Below, one piece after another: positions 1 through 9,295 of a stretch of DNA of 51,431 nucleotides. The first letter of the stretch is position 1, and every line of letters begins with the position of its first letter. Source of the DNA: Variovorax sp. KBW07 (lineage in GTDB: Bacteria; Pseudomonadota; Gammaproteobacteria; Burkholderiales; Burkholderiaceae_C); NCBI RefSeq assembly GCF_003852515.1, contig NZ_QAJK01000163.1:1-51431 (forward strand), written 5' to 3'. A model generated the notes under the pieces. The model ran no database searches and was not told where the DNA came from. It worked only from the letters and a program-made list of their open reading frames with translations. The translations under genes and the position numbers were made by a program.

Positions 1-4
1 GCCC

Positions 5-103
5 AACGTGGGAATGACATCGTGTGCTCCCCGCAGCGAAATAAAGGAGGAGCGAAGCGGGGGACATTCGCGGAGGGGAGTACCCGATGTCAGTCGCACG
101 CGC
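5..103. repeat. Imperfect inverted repeat with 28-bp arms
   Basis: The minus strand of about 7-34 and the plus strand of about 76-103 share 23 of 28 bases, including the word CGATGTCA and the flanking GGGGAG. Between the arms a second, smaller stem is possible (CCCCGC near 29-34 with GCGGGG near 56-62), so two alternative folds exist. I see no coding sequence in positions 1-198. The element could be a dispersed intergenic repeat or the processed 3' region of a neighbouring transcript. Its function is not known to me. Confidence 0.5.
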
Positions 104-150
104 CCTGAATGAGCCCGCTCCCGATCCAAAACACTGCAGCCAAAACAACA

Positions 151-171
151 AAGCCCTCGCAAAGAGGGCTT
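151..171. terminator. Short terminator-like hairpin
   Basis: An 8-bp perfect stem (AAGCCCTC at 151-158, GAGGGCTT at 164-171) encloses a 5-nt loop. The minus-strand side continues into a moderately T-rich stretch. It may be a backup terminator after the tRNA gene, or serve a gene outside the window. Confidence 0.4.
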
Positions 172-198
172 CAAACAGTCAATTCAACGACCAAAGAA

Positions 199-230
199 AA
201 AAGGCCCTTTGATTTCTCAAAGGGCCTTTT
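199..230 (-). terminator. Rho-independent terminator after tRNA-fMet
   Basis: A perfect 14-bp inverted repeat (199-212 and 217-230) encloses the 4-nt loop TTTC. The arms run A4-GGCCC-T3 and pair with A3-GGGCC-T4, so U-rich ends occur in both directions. It lies immediately downstream of the tRNA gene on the minus strand and probably ends the whole spc-alpha-tRNA transcript. Confidence 0.85.
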
Positions 231-234
231 AAAT

Positions 235-311
<77 letters not shown>

Positions 312-321
312 GCAAGATGGA

Positions 322-327
322 ATTATA
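322..327 (-). promoter_or_regulatory. TATAAT box just upstream of tRNA-fMet
   Basis: An exact TATAAT on the minus strand lies 10 bp upstream of the tRNA 5' end and partly inside the rplQ-tRNA gap. I see no convincing -35 hexamer 16-18 bp upstream, so this is only a possible dedicated tRNA promoter. Confidence 0.4.
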
Positions 328-329
328 AC

Positions 330-728
330 TTATTCTGCAGCGCCTTGGGCGGCATCTGCTTCTTTAATTTCAGGACGGTCCACCAATTCGACCAGAGCCA
401 TCGGCGCGTTGTCGCCCACGCGGAAACCCATTTTCAGGATGCGCGTGTAGCCGCCCGGACGAGCCGCGAAACGCGGGCCCAGATCGGCGAAGAGCTTGAC
501 GACGCTGTCGCGGTCGCGCAGGCGGTCGAAAGCCAGGCGCTTGTTGGCCAGCGTGGGCTTCTTGGCGAGCGTGATCATCGGTTCGATGACGCGGCGCAGT
601 TCCTTGGCCTTGGGGACCGTGGTCTTGATGACTTCGTGCTCGATGAGCGAGTTCATCATGTTCTGCAGCATCGCAAGGCGGTGCGAGCTGGTGCGGTTGA
701 GTTTGCGAAGTCCGTGTCCGTGACGCAT
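330..728 (-). CDS. rplQ: 50S ribosomal protein L17
   Basis: L17 is a large-subunit protein near the peptide exit tunnel. The 132-residue product begins [20 protein letters not shown] and carries the family block [20 protein letters not shown], then [16 protein letters not shown]. It is slightly longer than the E. coli protein (127 aa) because of an Ala/Glu-rich tail. This is the last protein gene of the alpha operon, 88 bp after rpoA and 18 bp before tRNA-fMet. Confidence 0.98.
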   Translation of the reverse strand: MRHGHGLRKLNRTSSHRLAMLQNMMNSLIEHEVIKTTVPKAKELRRVIEPMITLAKKPTLANKRLAFDRLRDRDSVVKLFADLGPRFAARPGGYTRILKMGFRVGDNAPMALVELVDRPEIKEADAAQGAAE

Positions 729-783
729 GGTGCTTTCCTTTACTTTATTAAACAGGCAGCCGTATCAGGTACTGCCCGGGCAC

Positions 784-799
784 GAGCCCTCATGGGCTC
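784..799. other. Hairpin in the rpoA-rplQ gap
   Basis: A perfect 6-bp stem GAGCCC/GGGCTC with a 4-nt loop sits in the 88-bp gap between rpoA and rplQ, next to a second small palindrome (GCCCGGGC). No T-tract follows on the minus strand, so it is not an intrinsic terminator. It may be an mRNA processing or stability element in the rplQ leader. Confidence 0.35.
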
Positions 800-816
800 A
801 ATTCAAAAAACCAAAA

Positions 817-1806
817 TCAACGCTTGTCGAGGCCGGCCGGCGGCCAGCTTTCAAGCTTCATACCCAAGGTCAGGCCGCGCGAAGCGAGGACTTCCTTGAT
901 TTCGTTGAGCGACTTGCGACCCAGGTTCGGGGTCTTGAGCAACTCGTTCTCGGTGCGCTGGATCAGGTCACCGATGTAGTAGATGTTTTCGGCCTTCAGG
1001 CAGTTGGCCGAACGCACGGTGAGTTCGAGCTCGTCGACAGGGCGCAGCAGGATCGGATCGAATTGCTGAGCGCTGCGCGGTGCCGGTGCATCGAATGCAG
1101 CCAGTTCGCCGCCTTCGAGCTGCGCAAACACGGCGAGCTGTTCAACCAGGATTTTAGCCGAAGCGCGAACTGCGTCTTCAGCCGTGATCGCGCCGTTGGT
1201 TTCGATTTCAACCAGCAGCTTGTCCAGGTCGGTACGCTGTTCGACACGGGCGCTTTCGACCGTGTAGCTCACGCGCTTGACGGGCGAGAACGACGCGTCC
1301 AGGACGATGCGGCCAATCGACTTGGTCGGCTCGTCGGCGTAGCGGCGCATCGTGCCGGGCACGTAGCCGCGACCCTTTTCAACCTTGATCTGCATGTCAA
1401 GCTTGCCGCCTTGCGACAGATGCGCGATCACGTGGTCGGGGTTGATGATCTCGACGTCGTGCGGGGTCTGGATGTCCGATGCCAGCACCGGGCCTTCGCC
1501 GTCCTTGCGCAGGCTCAGCGTGACTTCGTCGCGGTTGTGGAGCTTGAACACCACGCCCTTGAGGTTCAGAAGGATGTTGACGACATCTTCCTGCACGCCG
1601 TCGATCGACGAGTACTCATGCAGAACGCCAGCGATCGTGACTTCGGTGGCCGAGTAGCCCACCATGGACGACAGCAGAACGCGACGCAGCGCGTTGCCGA
1701 GCGTGTGGCCGTAGCCGCGCTCGAAAGGCTCGAGCGTGACCTTGGCCTTGTTGGCGGCAAGTTGCTCGACCTGGATGGTCTTGGGTTTCAGCAGGGTGGT
1801 TTGCAT
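817..1806 (-). CDS. rpoA: RNA polymerase alpha subunit
   Basis: The alpha subunit dimerises to nucleate RNA polymerase assembly, and its C-terminal domain contacts UP elements and activators. The 329-residue protein matches the usual length. The N-terminal domain (about 1-230) has the dimerisation motif [20 protein letters not shown]. After a linker, the C-terminal domain (about 245-325) contains [15 protein letters not shown] and [13 protein letters not shown], the DNA-binding helices. It follows rpsD after a 142-bp gap containing a strong hairpin, as in the alpha operon order rpsM-rpsK-rpsD-rpoA-rplQ. Confidence 0.99.
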   Translation of the reverse strand: MQTTLLKPKTIQVEQLAANKAKVTLEPFERGYGHTLGNALRRVLLSSMVGYSATEVTIAGVLHEYSSIDGVQEDVVNILLNLKGVVFKLHNRDEVTLSLRKDGEGPVLASDIQTPHDVEIINPDHVIAHLSQGGKLDMQIKVEKGRGYVPGTMRRYADEPTKSIGRIVLDASFSPVKRVSYTVESARVEQRTDLDKLLVEIETNGAITAEDAVRASAKILVEQLAVFAQLEGGELAAFDAPAPRSAQQFDPILLRPVDELELTVRSANCLKAENIYYIGDLIQRTENELLKTPNLGRKSLNEIKEVLASRGLTLGMKLESWPPAGLDKR

Positions 1807-1911
1807 GCAGACTTCCTCTCAATACCCCCGGCTCGTTACACCGGTAAGGCTGGTGAAGCACCTGACCCGCGGCAAAGCGCGGAGCAGGAACGTGAACAAC
1901 AATAACAATCT

Positions 1912-1939
1912 CCCGCACGCGCCACAGGGCGGGTGCGGG
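1912..1939 (-). other. GC-rich hairpin between rpsD and rpoA
   Basis: A 12-bp stem with one mismatch (1912-1923 with 1928-1939) closes a 4-nt loop (ACAG). On the minus strand it is followed by a T-rich but interrupted run (AGATTGTTATTGTTGTTC). It sits early in the 142-bp gap between rpsD and rpoA. It may be a weak terminator, a processing site, or a structure that tunes rpoA expression relative to the r-proteins. Confidence 0.5.
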
Positions 1940-1948
1940 TAGAAAAAA

Positions 1949-2572
1949 TCAACGCGAATACAGTTCGACGATCAGCGATTCGTTGATGTCGGCTGCGAAT
2001 TCGTCGCGATCGGGGACCTTCTTGAAGGTGCCTTCGGCCTTGTCGGCGTTCACTTCGACCCAAGCCGGGATACCGACTTGTTGGGCGAGCTGGAGCGCTT
2101 CGGCAATGCGGGTCTGCTTCTTCGACTTGTCGCGCACGGCGATCACGTCGCCGGTCTTGACCAGGTACGACGGGATGTTGACCGACTGGCCGTTCACCGT
2201 GATCGCCTTGTGCGACACGAGTTGGCGAGCTTCAGCGCGGGTCGAGCCGAAGCCCATGCGGTAGACGACGTTGTCCAGGCGCGATTCGAGAATGAACAGC
2301 AGGTTGGCGCCGGTGTTGCCACGGCGGCGGTCGGCTTCTTCGAAGTAGCGGCGGAATTGCTTTTCCAGCACGCCGTACATGCGCTTGACCTTCTGCTTTT
2401 CGCGCAGTTGCAGACCGTAGTCCGACGTGCGCTGACCCGAAGTGCGACCGTGCTGGCCGGGCTTGGAGTCGAACTTGGCCTTGTCTTGAATGGAACGGCG
2501 AGCGCTCTTCAGGAACAGGTCGGTGCCTTCACGGCGAGAAAGTTTGGCCTTGGGGCCGAGGTAGCGTGCCAC
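1949..2572 (-). CDS. rpsD: 30S ribosomal protein S4
   Basis: S4 is a primary 16S rRNA-binding protein that starts body assembly. In E. coli it also represses the alpha operon. The 207-residue product begins [20 protein letters not shown] and contains an S4 RNA-binding domain near residues 95-160 ([20 protein letters not shown], then [12 protein letters not shown]). The start is the ATG that gives MARYLG. A terminator-like hairpin separates it from rpsK upstream. Confidence 0.98.
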   Translation of the reverse strand: MARYLGPKAKLSRREGTDLFLKSARRSIQDKAKFDSKPGQHGRTSGQRTSDYGLQLREKQKVKRMYGVLEKQFRRYFEEADRRRGNTGANLLFILESRLDNVVYRMGFGSTRAEARQLVSHKAITVNGQSVNIPSYLVKTGDVIAVRDKSKKQTRIAEALQLAQQVGIPAWVEVNADKAEGTFKKVPDRDEFAADINESLIVELYSR

Positions 2573-2647
2573 GAGTTTTCCTTTGTGTCATCTGCCGCAG
2601 TTGCCTGCGGGAGCCATCTGCGAGATGCGAATGGCGGTGGGCTTAGT

Positions 2648-2686
2648 TAAAAAACAAATGCGCAGCCGCTCGAAAGCTGGCTGCGC
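2648..2686 (-). terminator. Intrinsic terminator or attenuator between rpsK and rpsD
   Basis: Fifteen bases after the rpsK stop, the minus strand has an 8-bp perfect stem (GCGCAGCC/GGCTGCGC, 2679-2686 with 2660-2667). An inner 3-bp stem and a T-tract follow: ATTTG and then six T (2649-2654). This is a standard rho-independent terminator shape inside the alpha operon. If it works, it would lower rpsD-rpoA-rplQ expression relative to rpsM-rpsK, or separate them into two units. Confidence 0.7.
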
Positions 2687-2701
2687 CTTGCGGACTGACG
2701 A

Positions 2702-3106
2702 TCAGATGCGGCGACGCTTCTGGGGACGGCAGCCGTTGTGCGGAACGGGCGTCACGTCGGCAATGGAATTGATCCGGATGCCGAGCGCAGCCAGTGCGCG
2801 CACCGACGATTCGCGACCGGGGCCGGGGCCCTTGATCTCGACGTCGAGGTTCTTGATACCTTGTTCGACAGCAGCACGGCCGGCAACTTCGGAAGCCACC
2901 TGCGCAGCGAACGGGGTCGACTTGCGCGAGCCCTTGAAGCCCTGGCCACCCGACGAAGCCCACGACAGGGCGTTGCCCTGGCGATCGGTGATCGTGATGA
3001 TGGTGTTGTTGAACGAGGCATGCACGTGGGCGATACCGTCCGCAACGTTCTTGCGAACCTTCTTGCGAACGCGCTGTGCGGCGTTGTTTGCAGGTGCTTT
3101 AGCCAT
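2702..3106 (-). CDS. rpsK: 30S ribosomal protein S11
   Basis: S11 lies on the platform of the small subunit and helps select the mRNA at the E site. The 134-residue product has the conserved blocks [20 protein letters not shown] and [20 protein letters not shown] at the C terminus. It sits 12 bp after rpsM and is followed by a terminator-like hairpin before rpsD. Confidence 0.98.
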   Translation of the reverse strand: MAKAPANNAAQRVRKKVRKNVADGIAHVHASFNNTIITITDRQGNALSWASSGGQGFKGSRKSTPFAAQVASEVAGRAAVEQGIKNLDVEIKGPGPGRESSVRALAALGIRINSIADVTPVPHNGCRPQKRRRI

Positions 3107-3118
3107 GCTGGTCTATCC

Positions 3119-3484
3119 TTATTTCTTCAGGGACTGCGCAGCCTTGCGCGGACCCTTGCGGGTGCGGGCATTGGTGCGCGTGCGCTGGCCGCGCATCGGC
3201 AGGCCGCGACGGTGACGGAAGCCGCGATAGCAGCCGATGTCCATCAAACGCTTGATGTTCATCGTCGTCTCGCGACGCAGATCGCCTTCGATCGTGAACA
3301 GAGCGATCTGATCGCGGATCTTCTCGAGATCGGCGTCGGTCAGATCCTTGATCTTCTTCGAATATTCGATGCCGCTCGCTTCGCAGATTTGACGGGCGCG
3401 GGTGCGACCGATACCGAAAATGGCGGTCAGGCCGATTTCAGTGTGCTTGTGCGGCGGGATGTTGATGCCAGCAATACGTGCCAT
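3119..3484 (-). CDS. rpsM: 30S ribosomal protein S13
   Basis: S13 is a head protein of the small subunit that contacts the 50S subunit and the P-site tRNA. The 121-residue product begins [20 protein letters not shown] and ends with the basic tail seen in the family ([20 protein letters not shown]). It is the first gene of the classical alpha operon, 23 bp downstream of rpmJ. Confidence 0.98.
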   Translation of the reverse strand: MARIAGINIPPHKHTEIGLTAIFGIGRTRARQICEASGIEYSKKIKDLTDADLEKIRDQIALFTIEGDLRRETTMNIKRLMDIGCYRGFRHRRGLPMRGQRTRTNARTRKGPRKAAQSLKK

Positions 3485-3507
3485 GTGCGTCCTCTAATAC
3501 TCTTCAA

Positions 3508-3621
3508 TCAACCCTGGCGCTGCTTGTGGCGCGGGTCGGTGCAAATCACACGCACCACACCTTTACGGCGGATGACCTTGCAATTACGGCAGATGGTTTT
3601 GACCGAAGCCGAAACTCTCAT
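3508..3621 (-). CDS. rpmJ: 50S ribosomal protein L36
   Basis: This small gene encodes 37 residues beginning [21 protein letters not shown]36 is a zinc-ribbon protein of the large subunit. Cys11, Cys14, Cys27 and His32 form the zinc site, so this is the zinc-binding (C+) form. It lies between secY (64-bp gap) and rpsM (23-bp gap), the usual order secY-rpmJ-rpsM. No infA gene is inserted here, unlike in some betaproteobacteria. Confidence 0.97.
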   Translation of the reverse strand: MRVSASVKTICRNCKVIRRKGVVRVICTDPRHKQRQG

Positions 3622-3685
3622 TTCATTCTCCTAAAACTGTTTAACGTGGCGGTCTACCGCCCGATCTCGATACTGAATCACAGCC

Positions 3686-4999
3686 CTACGATGTCTTGAA
3701 GTTGGCCTTCTTCAGCAGCGATTCGTACTGCTGAGACATCATGTAGTTTTGCACCTGGGCCATGAAGTCCATCGTGACGACCACGATGATCAGCAGGGAG
3801 GTACCACCGAAGTAGAACGGCACGTTGTACTTCAGGATCAGGAACTCGGGCAGCAGGCAGACGAAGGTGATGTACACCGCGCCGGCCAACGTCAGGCGAA
3901 CCAGAATCTTGTCGATATAGCGAGCGGTCTGGTCACCCGGGCGAATGCCAGGAATGAACGCACCACTCTTCTTCAGGTTGTCGGCCGTTTCCTTGCTGTT
4001 GAACACGAGTGCCGTGTAGAAGAAGCAGAAGAAAACGATCGCAGCGGCATACAGCAGCACGTAGATCGGCTCGCCCGGACGCAGAGCGCCGGCAATGTCC
4101 TTGATCCAGCGGAAGCCACCTTCACCGGTGCTGAACCAGCCAACCACCGTTGCAGGCAGCAGGATGATCGACGAGGCGAAGATCGGCGGGATCACGCCAG
4201 CCATGTTCAGCTTCAAGGGCAGGTGCGACGACTGGCCGCCATAGACCTTGTTGCCGACCTGGCGCCGCGCATAGTTCACGAGGATCTTGCGCTGGCCGCG
4301 TTCGACGAACACCACGAAGTAGGTGACCAGCACCACAACCGCGACGATGAAGAGCGCGATCAGGACGTTCATGGCACCAGTACGCACCAGCTCCAGCAGT
4401 CCGCCGATGGCGTTGGGAAGGCCAGCCGCGATACCTGCAAAGATCAGGATCGAGATGCCGTTGCCCAGGCCGCGTTCGGTGATCTGCTCGCCGAGCCACA
4501 TCAGGAACATCGAACCAGCCGTCAGGCTCACCATGGCGGTCAGGCGGAAGCCGAAACCGGGGGCGATGACCAGGCCGGCCGACGATTCGAGGGCCACTGC
4601 GATGCTGAACGACTGGAACAGGGCCAGACCCAGCGCGCCATAGCGCGTGTACTGCGTGATCTTGCGGCGACCGGCCTCGCCTTCCTTCTTCAATTGCTCG
4701 AAGGTCGGAAGCACGTAGGTCATCAACTGCATGATGATCGACGCCGAGATGTACGGCATGATCCCCAACGCGAACACGGTGAAGCGCGACAGCGCCCCGC
4801 CCGAGAACATGTTGAACAGGCTCAGAATGCCGCCCTGCTGGCCCTGGAACAACGCTGCCAGCTGGTCCGGGTTGATACCCGGCACAGGAATGTGCGCGCC
4901 GACCCGATAGACCACGAGCGCGAGCAGCAAAAAGACGAGCCGACGACGGAGGTCGCCGAATTTGCCTGTTTTTGCGATCGTTGCCGCGTTAGTTGCCAC
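3686..4999 (-). CDS. secY: Protein translocase channel subunit SecY
   Basis: SecY forms the protein-conducting channel of the SecYEG translocon in the inner membrane. The 437-residue protein has about ten membrane helices and the family signatures [20 protein letters not shown] (plug region) and [19 protein letters not shown]. The cytoplasmic loop [20 protein letters not shown] contributes to SecA and ribosome contact. It follows rplO by 27 bp within the spc operon, as in most bacteria. Confidence 0.98.
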   Translation of the reverse strand: MATNAATIAKTGKFGDLRRRLVFLLLALVVYRVGAHIPVPGINPDQLAALFQGQQGGILSLFNMFSGGALSRFTVFALGIMPYISASIIMQLMTYVLPTFEQLKKEGEAGRRKITQYTRYGALGLALFQSFSIAVALESSAGLVIAPGFGFRLTAMVSLTAGSMFLMWLGEQITERGLGNGISILIFAGIAAGLPNAIGGLLELVRTGAMNVLIALFIVAVVVLVTYFVVFVERGQRKILVNYARRQVGNKVYGGQSSHLPLKLNMAGVIPPIFASSIILLPATVVGWFSTGEGGFRWIKDIAGALRPGEPIYVLLYAAAIVFFCFFYTALVFNSKETADNLKKSGAFIPGIRPGDQTARYIDKILVRLTLAGAVYITFVCLLPEFLILKYNVPFYFGGTSLLIIVVVTMDFMAQVQNYMMSQQYESLLKKANFKTS

Positions 5000-5026
5000 G
5001 AAGAACTTCTTTCAGTCCGAAGGTGA

Positions 5027-5458
5027 TCAGGCGATGCTGCCGCCGGCTGCTTCGATAGCAGCCTTGGCGCCAGCCGTTGCACCCACGCCCGTCAGCTTGA
5101 CGGCCTTGGTGAGTTCACCGGTCTTGATGATCTTGACGACCTTGGCGAGCTGGCCAACGAGGCCAGCTTGCTTCAATGCCAGGATGTCCACTTCGGCCAG
5201 GCCGAGCTGCTCGAGGGCAGTCAGCGTGACTTCGGCGTTGAACTTCAGCAGGTGCGACTTGAAACCACGCTTGGGCAGGCGACGTTGCAGCGGCATTTGG
5301 CCGCCTTCGAAACCAACCTTGTGGAAACCGCCAGCGCGCGACTTCTGACCCTTGTGACCGCGACCTGCGGTCTTGCCGATGCCGGAGCCGATACCGCGGC
5401 CGACGCGACGCTTCGCGTGCTTGGCGCCGGCTGCCGGCTTGATGCCATTGAGTTCCAT
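5027..5458 (-). CDS. rplO: 50S ribosomal protein L15
   Basis: L15 is a late-assembling large-subunit protein. The 143-residue product has the Gly/Arg-rich N-terminal extension typical of L15 ([25 protein letters not shown]). This is followed by [18 protein letters not shown] and a compact C-terminal domain. It sits 11 bp after rpmD. Confidence 0.98.
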   Translation of the reverse strand: MELNGIKPAAGAKHAKRRVGRGIGSGIGKTAGRGHKGQKSRAGGFHKVGFEGGQMPLQRRLPKRGFKSHLLKFNAEVTLTALEQLGLAEVDILALKQAGLVGQLAKVVKIIKTGELTKAVKLTGVGATAGAKAAIEAAGGSIA

Positions 5459-5469
5459 ATCAGTCTCTC

Positions 5470-5655
5470 TTACAGAACTTTGACCAGATAACTGATCTTG
5501 TTGATCATGCCGCGCACCGCCGGGGTGTCTTGCAGCTCGCTCACGCTGTTGATCTTGCGCAGGCCGAGGCCACGCACGGTCGCGCGATGCGATTCCTTGG
5601 TGCCAATCGGGCTCTTGACCAATTGCACCTTGAGGGTTTGTTGTTGCGTCGTCAT
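5470..5655 (-). CDS. rpmD: 50S ribosomal protein L30
   Basis: This 61-residue protein has the L30 pattern: [20 protein letters not shown], then [20 protein letters not shown] and a final hydrophobic strand. L30 is a small large-subunit protein found only in some bacteria. Its position between rpsE and rplO is the canonical one. Confidence 0.97.
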   Translation of the reverse strand: MTTQQQTLKVQLVKSPIGTKESHRATVRGLGLRKINSVSELQDTPAVRGMINKISYLVKVL

Positions 5656-5681
5656 TTGAATGCTCTTCCGATTGCTTGCGC

Positions 5682-6200
5682 TCAGGCGAAGATTTCTTCG
5701 ACGGTCAGGCCACGCTTGGCAGCCACCGCGGACGCGGTCGTCGAGTTCTTCAACCCGTCGAGCGTGGCGCGAACCATGTTGTAGGGGTTCGACGAACCAT
5801 GGCTCTTGGCCACGATGTCGGTGATGCCCATGACTTCGAACACAGCGCGCATCGGGCCGCCAGCGATGATGCCGGTACCCTTCGGGGCGGGGATCATGAC
5901 GACCGAAGCGGCGCCATGGTGACCCGTCACGCGGTGATGCAGCGTGCCGTTCTTGATCGAGATCTTGGCCAGGTTGCGACGGGCTTCTTCCATTGCCTTC
6001 TGCACGGCAGCAGGCACTTCCTTCGACTTGCCCTTGCCCATGCCGACGCGGCCTTCGCCATCGCCCACCACGGTGAGTGCTGCGAAACCGAGGATACGAC
6101 CACCCTTCACCACCTTGGTGACGCGGTTGATCGCGATCATCTTCTCGCGCAAACCGTCTTCAGGGCCTTCGTTCTGCGTTCTTGCTTGAATCTTTGCCAT
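5682..6200 (-). CDS. rpsE: 30S ribosomal protein S5
   Basis: S5 takes part in translational accuracy and mRNA unwinding at the entry channel. The 172-residue product has an N-terminal double-stranded RNA-binding fold ([35 protein letters not shown]) and a C-terminal domain with [20 protein letters not shown]. It begins 18 bp after rplR. Confidence 0.98.
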   Translation of the reverse strand: MAKIQARTQNEGPEDGLREKMIAINRVTKVVKGGRILGFAALTVVGDGEGRVGMGKGKSKEVPAAVQKAMEEARRNLAKISIKNGTLHHRVTGHHGAASVVMIPAPKGTGIIAGGPMRAVFEVMGITDIVAKSHGSSNPYNMVRATLDGLKNSTTASAVAAKRGLTVEEIFA

Positions 6201-6218
6201 TTTGAATCTCGTGTCCGG

Positions 6219-6584
6219 TTAGAACTGCAGACCGGCTTCGCGAGCCGCCTCGGCCAGCGCCTTGACGCGGCCGTGGTATGCGAAACCTGCGCGGTCGAAG
6301 GCGACCTTCTCGACGCCGGCAGCCTTCGCCTTTTCAGCGATGCGCTTGCCGACGGCGGTGGCAGCAGCGGCATTGCCGCCCTTGCCCGAACCGCCGAGCG
6401 AGGTACGCATTTCGGCTTCTGCCGTCGATGCGGTTGCGATCACCTTGGTGCCGTCGTCGGAGATGACGGTGGCATAGATGTGCAGGTTGGTGCGGTTCAC
6501 CGTCAGACGGGCCACGCCCTGCGTCGCGATGCGAATGCGGGTCTGGCGCGAGCGGCGAAGACGCTGTGCTTTTTTGGTCAACAT
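6219..6584 (-). CDS. rplR: 50S ribosomal protein L18
   Basis: L18 binds 5S rRNA together with L5 and anchors it in the central protuberance. The product is 121 residues from [20 protein letters not shown] and ends [21 protein letters not shown], a strongly conserved tail. Two ATG codons are adjacent (6585-6587 and 6582-6584). I chose the second because family members usually begin with a single Met, but the RBS (AAGGGG) fits either. Confidence 0.97.
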   Translation of the reverse strand: MLTKKAQRLRRSRQTRIRIATQGVARLTVNRTNLHIYATVISDDGTKVIATASTAEAEMRTSLGGSGKGGNAAAATAVGKRIAEKAKAAGVEKVAFDRAGFAYHGRVKALAEAAREAGLQF

Positions 6585-6598
6585 CATTTTGCTGCCCC

Positions 6599-7132
6599 TT
6601 ACTTCTTCTTGGTCTCTTTGATCACGATCTTCTCGTCCGAATAACGGATGCCCTTGCCCTTGTAAGGCTCAGGCGGACGAACAGCGCGGATCTCAGCGGC
6701 GATTTGACCAACGCGCTGACGGTCAGCACCCTTGATCACGATTTCGGTCGGGGTCGCGGTGGCCACCGTGATGCCCTGGGGCATGTCGATGTTGACCGGG
6801 TGCGAGTAACCGACTTGCAGGTTCAACTTGTTGTTGGACGCTGCGGCCTTGTAGCCGACGCCGACCAGGTTGAGCTTCTTCTCGAAGCCCTTGGTCACGC
6901 CAACCACCATGTTGTTCACCAGCTGGCGAATCGTGCCGCTCATCGCATTCGCTTCACGCGATTCGTTGGCGGGCTCGAAGCTCAGCTTGCCGTCATTGCT
7001 GACGATCTTGACCAGTGCATTGCGTGCGAGGTTGAGCGTGCCGCCCGTGCCCTTGACGCTGATCTGGTCTTCCTTGATCGACACATCCACGCCTGCGGGG
7101 ATGACGACCGGCATTTTTCCTACTCGGGACAT
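6599..7132 (-). CDS. rplF: 50S ribosomal protein L6
   Basis: L6 sits near the factor-binding site of the large subunit. The 177-residue protein begins [20 protein letters not shown] and has the two repeated L6 folds, ending with [20 protein letters not shown], the family signature. It lies 24 bp after rpsH in the spc operon. Confidence 0.98.
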   Translation of the reverse strand: MSRVGKMPVVIPAGVDVSIKEDQISVKGTGGTLNLARNALVKIVSNDGKLSFEPANESREANAMSGTIRQLVNNMVVGVTKGFEKKLNLVGVGYKAAASNNKLNLQVGYSHPVNIDMPQGITVATATPTEIVIKGADRQRVGQIAAEIRAVRPPEPYKGKGIRYSDEKIVIKETKKK

Positions 7133-7156
7133 TTCAGTAACTCCTCGATGTCTCGG

Positions 7157-7552
7157 TTAGGCGACGTAGCACAGAACTTCGCCACCGACACCGGTAGCGC
7201 GAGCCTTGCGGTCGGTCATCACGCCCTGGGGGGTCGTGACGATCGCAACGCCGAGGCCGTTCTGGACTTGCGGAATGGAAGAACTTGCCTTGTACACGCG
7301 CAGGCCGGGGCGGCTCACGCGTTCGATGCGCTCGATGACCGGACGGCCAGCGTAGTACTTCAGGACAATTTCAAGTTCGCTCTTGCCGGCTTCGGTCTTG
7401 ACCTGGAAGCCGTCGATGTAGCCCTCGTCCTTCAGGACTTGTGCGATCGCGACCTTCACCTTGGAAGACGGGACCGACACGGTGGGCTTCGCCACCATCT
7501 GCGCGTTACGGATACGCGTCAGCAGGTCGGCAATGGGATCACTCATGCTCAT
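7157..7552 (-). CDS. rpsH: 30S ribosomal protein S8
   Basis: S8 is a primary 16S rRNA binder and, in E. coli, the translational repressor of the spc operon. The 131-residue product begins [18 protein letters not shown]. It carries [20 protein letters not shown] and the C-terminal [20 protein letters not shown], which are typical S8 signatures. It is 20 bp after rpsN. I did not find an obvious S8-binding mimic at the rplE start by eye. Confidence 0.98.
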   Translation of the reverse strand: MSMSDPIADLLTRIRNAQMVAKPTVSVPSSKVKVAIAQVLKDEGYIDGFQVKTEAGKSELEIVLKYYAGRPVIERIERVSRPGLRVYKASSSIPQVQNGLGVAIVTTPQGVMTDRKARATGVGGEVLCYVA

Positions 7553-7572
7553 GTTGTTTGCTCCTGCCTGGC

Positions 7573-7878
7573 TTACCAGCTGGCCTTGGTGACACCGGGG
7601 ATGTCGCCAGCGAAAGCCAGTTCACGGATCTTGGCGCGAGCCAGACCGAATTGACGGAAGGTGCCACGCGGACGACCGGTGATGGCGCAACGGTTGCGCT
7701 GACGGGTCGGGTTCGCGTTGCGCGGAAGCTTTTGCAGGCCCAGGCGGGCAGCTGCGCGTTCTTCTTCGCTCTTCTTCAGGTCGTTGGAAGCTGCCTTCAG
7801 TTCGGCGTGCTTCGCAGCGAACTTGGCAACCAGCTTGTCGCGCTTGAGTTCGCGCTGGATCAAAGATTGTTTAGCCAT
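7573..7878 (-). CDS. rpsN: 30S ribosomal protein S14 (zinc-independent form)
   Basis: S14 is a head protein of the small subunit. At 101 residues it is the long form, and the paired CxxC zinc ligands of the short form are absent. The conserved core is [20 protein letters not shown] followed by [18 protein letters not shown]. It sits 8 bp after rplE. Confidence 0.98.
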   Translation of the reverse strand: MAKQSLIQRELKRDKLVAKFAAKHAELKAASNDLKKSEEERAAARLGLQKLPRNANPTRQRNRCAITGRPRGTFRQFGLARAKIRELAFAGDIPGVTKASW

Positions 7879-7886
7879 GGTTCGCC

Positions 7887-8426
7887 TCAGTTCTTGAACG
7901 GGAAACGGAAGCCAGCGAGAAGCGCCTTGGCTTCTTCGTCGGTCTTGGCCGTCGTCGTGATGCTGATATTGAGACCGCGCAGGGCATCGACCTTGTCGTA
8001 CTCGATCTCAGGGAAAATGATCTGTTCCTTGACGCCGATGTTGTAGTTGCCACGGCCATCGAACGCACGGCCGGAGATGCCGCGGAAGTCGCGAACACGC
8101 GGCAGCGCGATGGTCACGAAACGGTCCAGGAACTCATACATCTGCACGCCACGCAGCGTGACCATGCAACCGATAGGCTGGTTTTCGCGGATCTTGAAAC
8201 CGGCGATGGCCTTCTTCGACTTGGTGACCACGGGCTTCTGGCCGGCGATCTTGGTCAGGTCGGCGACAGCGTTGTCGAGAACCTTCTTGTCGGCGACTGC
8301 TTCACCCACACCCATGTTCAGGGTGATCTTGGTGAGGCGGGGGACCTGCATCGGCGACTTGTAGCCGAACTTTTCCGTCAGGTCTTTCGCGATCTTTTCG
8401 CGATAGTGTTGTTGGAGACGTGCCAT
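7887..8426 (-). CDS. rplE: 50S ribosomal protein L5
   Basis: L5 binds 5S rRNA and contacts S13 across the subunit interface. The 179-residue protein has the usual E. coli length and begins [20 protein letters not shown]. Its signature [20 protein letters not shown] is clear, and the loop [19 protein letters not shown] is conserved. It begins 11 bp after rplX. Confidence 0.98.
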   Translation of the reverse strand: MARLQQHYREKIAKDLTEKFGYKSPMQVPRLTKITLNMGVGEAVADKKVLDNAVADLTKIAGQKPVVTKSKKAIAGFKIRENQPIGCMVTLRGVQMYEFLDRFVTIALPRVRDFRGISGRAFDGRGNYNIGVKEQIIFPEIEYDKVDALRGLNISITTTAKTDEEAKALLAGFRFPFKN

Positions 8427-8437
8427 GTGAGTACCTC

Positions 8438-8770
8438 TTAGGCGAACTTGATTTCGTCGCCGCTCGACTTGAAGACGCGAACAGCCACGCGCTTGCCGTC
8501 GGCACCCTGGGTGATCTTGATGCCCACGCGGTCGGCCTTGCCGGTCGCGGCATTGAAGATCGCCACGTTGGATTGGTGGATGGGCATGGACTTCTCGACG
8601 ATGCCACCGGTCGTACCCTTGAGCGGGTTCGGCTTGGTGTGCTTCTTGACGAGGTTCAGGCCGTCGATGATGACGTGCGAATCGTCCTTGCGAAGCGAGA
8701 CGGTGCCGCGCTTGCCCTTGTCACGACCGGCCAACACGATGACCTGGTCGCCTTTGCGAATCTTGTTCAT
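8438..8770 (-). CDS. rplX: 50S ribosomal protein L24
   Basis: L24 initiates large-subunit assembly by binding the 5' end of 23S rRNA. The 110-residue product has the KOW motif ([20 protein letters not shown], residues about 6-25) and [20 protein letters not shown]. It lies 13 bp after rplN. Confidence 0.98.
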   Translation of the reverse strand: MNKIRKGDQVIVLAGRDKGKRGTVSLRKDDSHVIIDGLNLVKKHTKPNPLKGTTGGIVEKSMPIHQSNVAIFNAATGKADRVGIKITQGADGKRVAVRVFKSSGDEIKFA

Positions 8771-8783
8771 GGCGTTGTTGTCC

Positions 8784-9152
8784 TTACAGAACTTCAGGGG
8801 CCAGCGACACGATCTTCATGAACTTTTCGGTGCGCAGCTCGCGCGTCACCGGTCCGAAGATGCGGGTGCCGATAGGCTCCAGCTTGGCGTTGAGCAACAC
8901 TGCTGCGTTGCCGTCGAATTTCACGAGCGAGCCGTCAGCGCGACGAATGCCCTTGGCGGTACGGACCACCACTGCACTGTAGATCTCGCCCTTCTTGACG
9001 CGACCACGGGGAGCGGCTTCCTTGATGCTGACCTTGATGACGTCGCCCACGCTGGCGTAACGCCGCTTGGAGCCACCGAGCACCTTGATACACAGGACGG
9101 ATTTCGCGCCTGTGTTGTCGGCCACTTCGAGCCGGGATTCAGTTTGGATCAT
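8784..9152 (-). CDS. rplN: 50S ribosomal protein L14
   Basis: L14 forms part of the subunit interface near h14. The 122-residue product begins [20 protein letters not shown], the invariant L14 N terminus. A longer reading that begins at 9200 adds 16 unconserved residues and is rejected. This is the first gene of the spc operon here. A sigma-70 promoter lies about 145 bp upstream, and the S10-cluster gene rpsQ is not present next to it. Confidence 0.98.
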   Translation of the reverse strand: MIQTESRLEVADNTGAKSVLCIKVLGGSKRRYASVGDVIKVSIKEAAPRGRVKKGEIYSAVVVRTAKGIRRADGSLVKFDGNAAVLLNAKLEPIGTRIFGPVTRELRTEKFMKIVSLAPEVL

Positions 9153-9267
9153 TTCTTGATATTCCCAACTTGTACCGATGAGCCTCCAGGAGGGAGACAC
9201 CGCGGTCAGTCTTGGGCCCGTCGTCCATGCCTCGAACCACTCGAGACACTTCCGCTTTGGGCTGAAA

Positions 9268-9289
9268 GCTTCGCCTTTTGGAAGCGAAG
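9268..9289 (-). other. Hairpin at the 5' end of the spc leader
   Basis: GCTTCGC and GCGAAGC form a 7-bp stem around an 8-nt loop, right after the predicted transcription start of the spc operon. It may protect the 5' end of the mRNA. No ribosomal-protein target site can be assigned by eye. Confidence 0.45.
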
Positions 9290-9295
9290 CCCGCG

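Noticed and set aside
727-1905. 392-codon open frame on the plus strand
   Set aside because: It is antisense to rpoA and is explained by high-GC codon bias. No conserved protein features are visible.
3749-5026. 425-codon open frame on the plus strand
   Set aside because: Antisense to secY, with low-complexity His/Asp/Arg-rich translation typical of shadow frames.
9153-9200. Longer rplN start
   Set aside because: It adds 16 residues not found in L14, which invariably begins MIQ.
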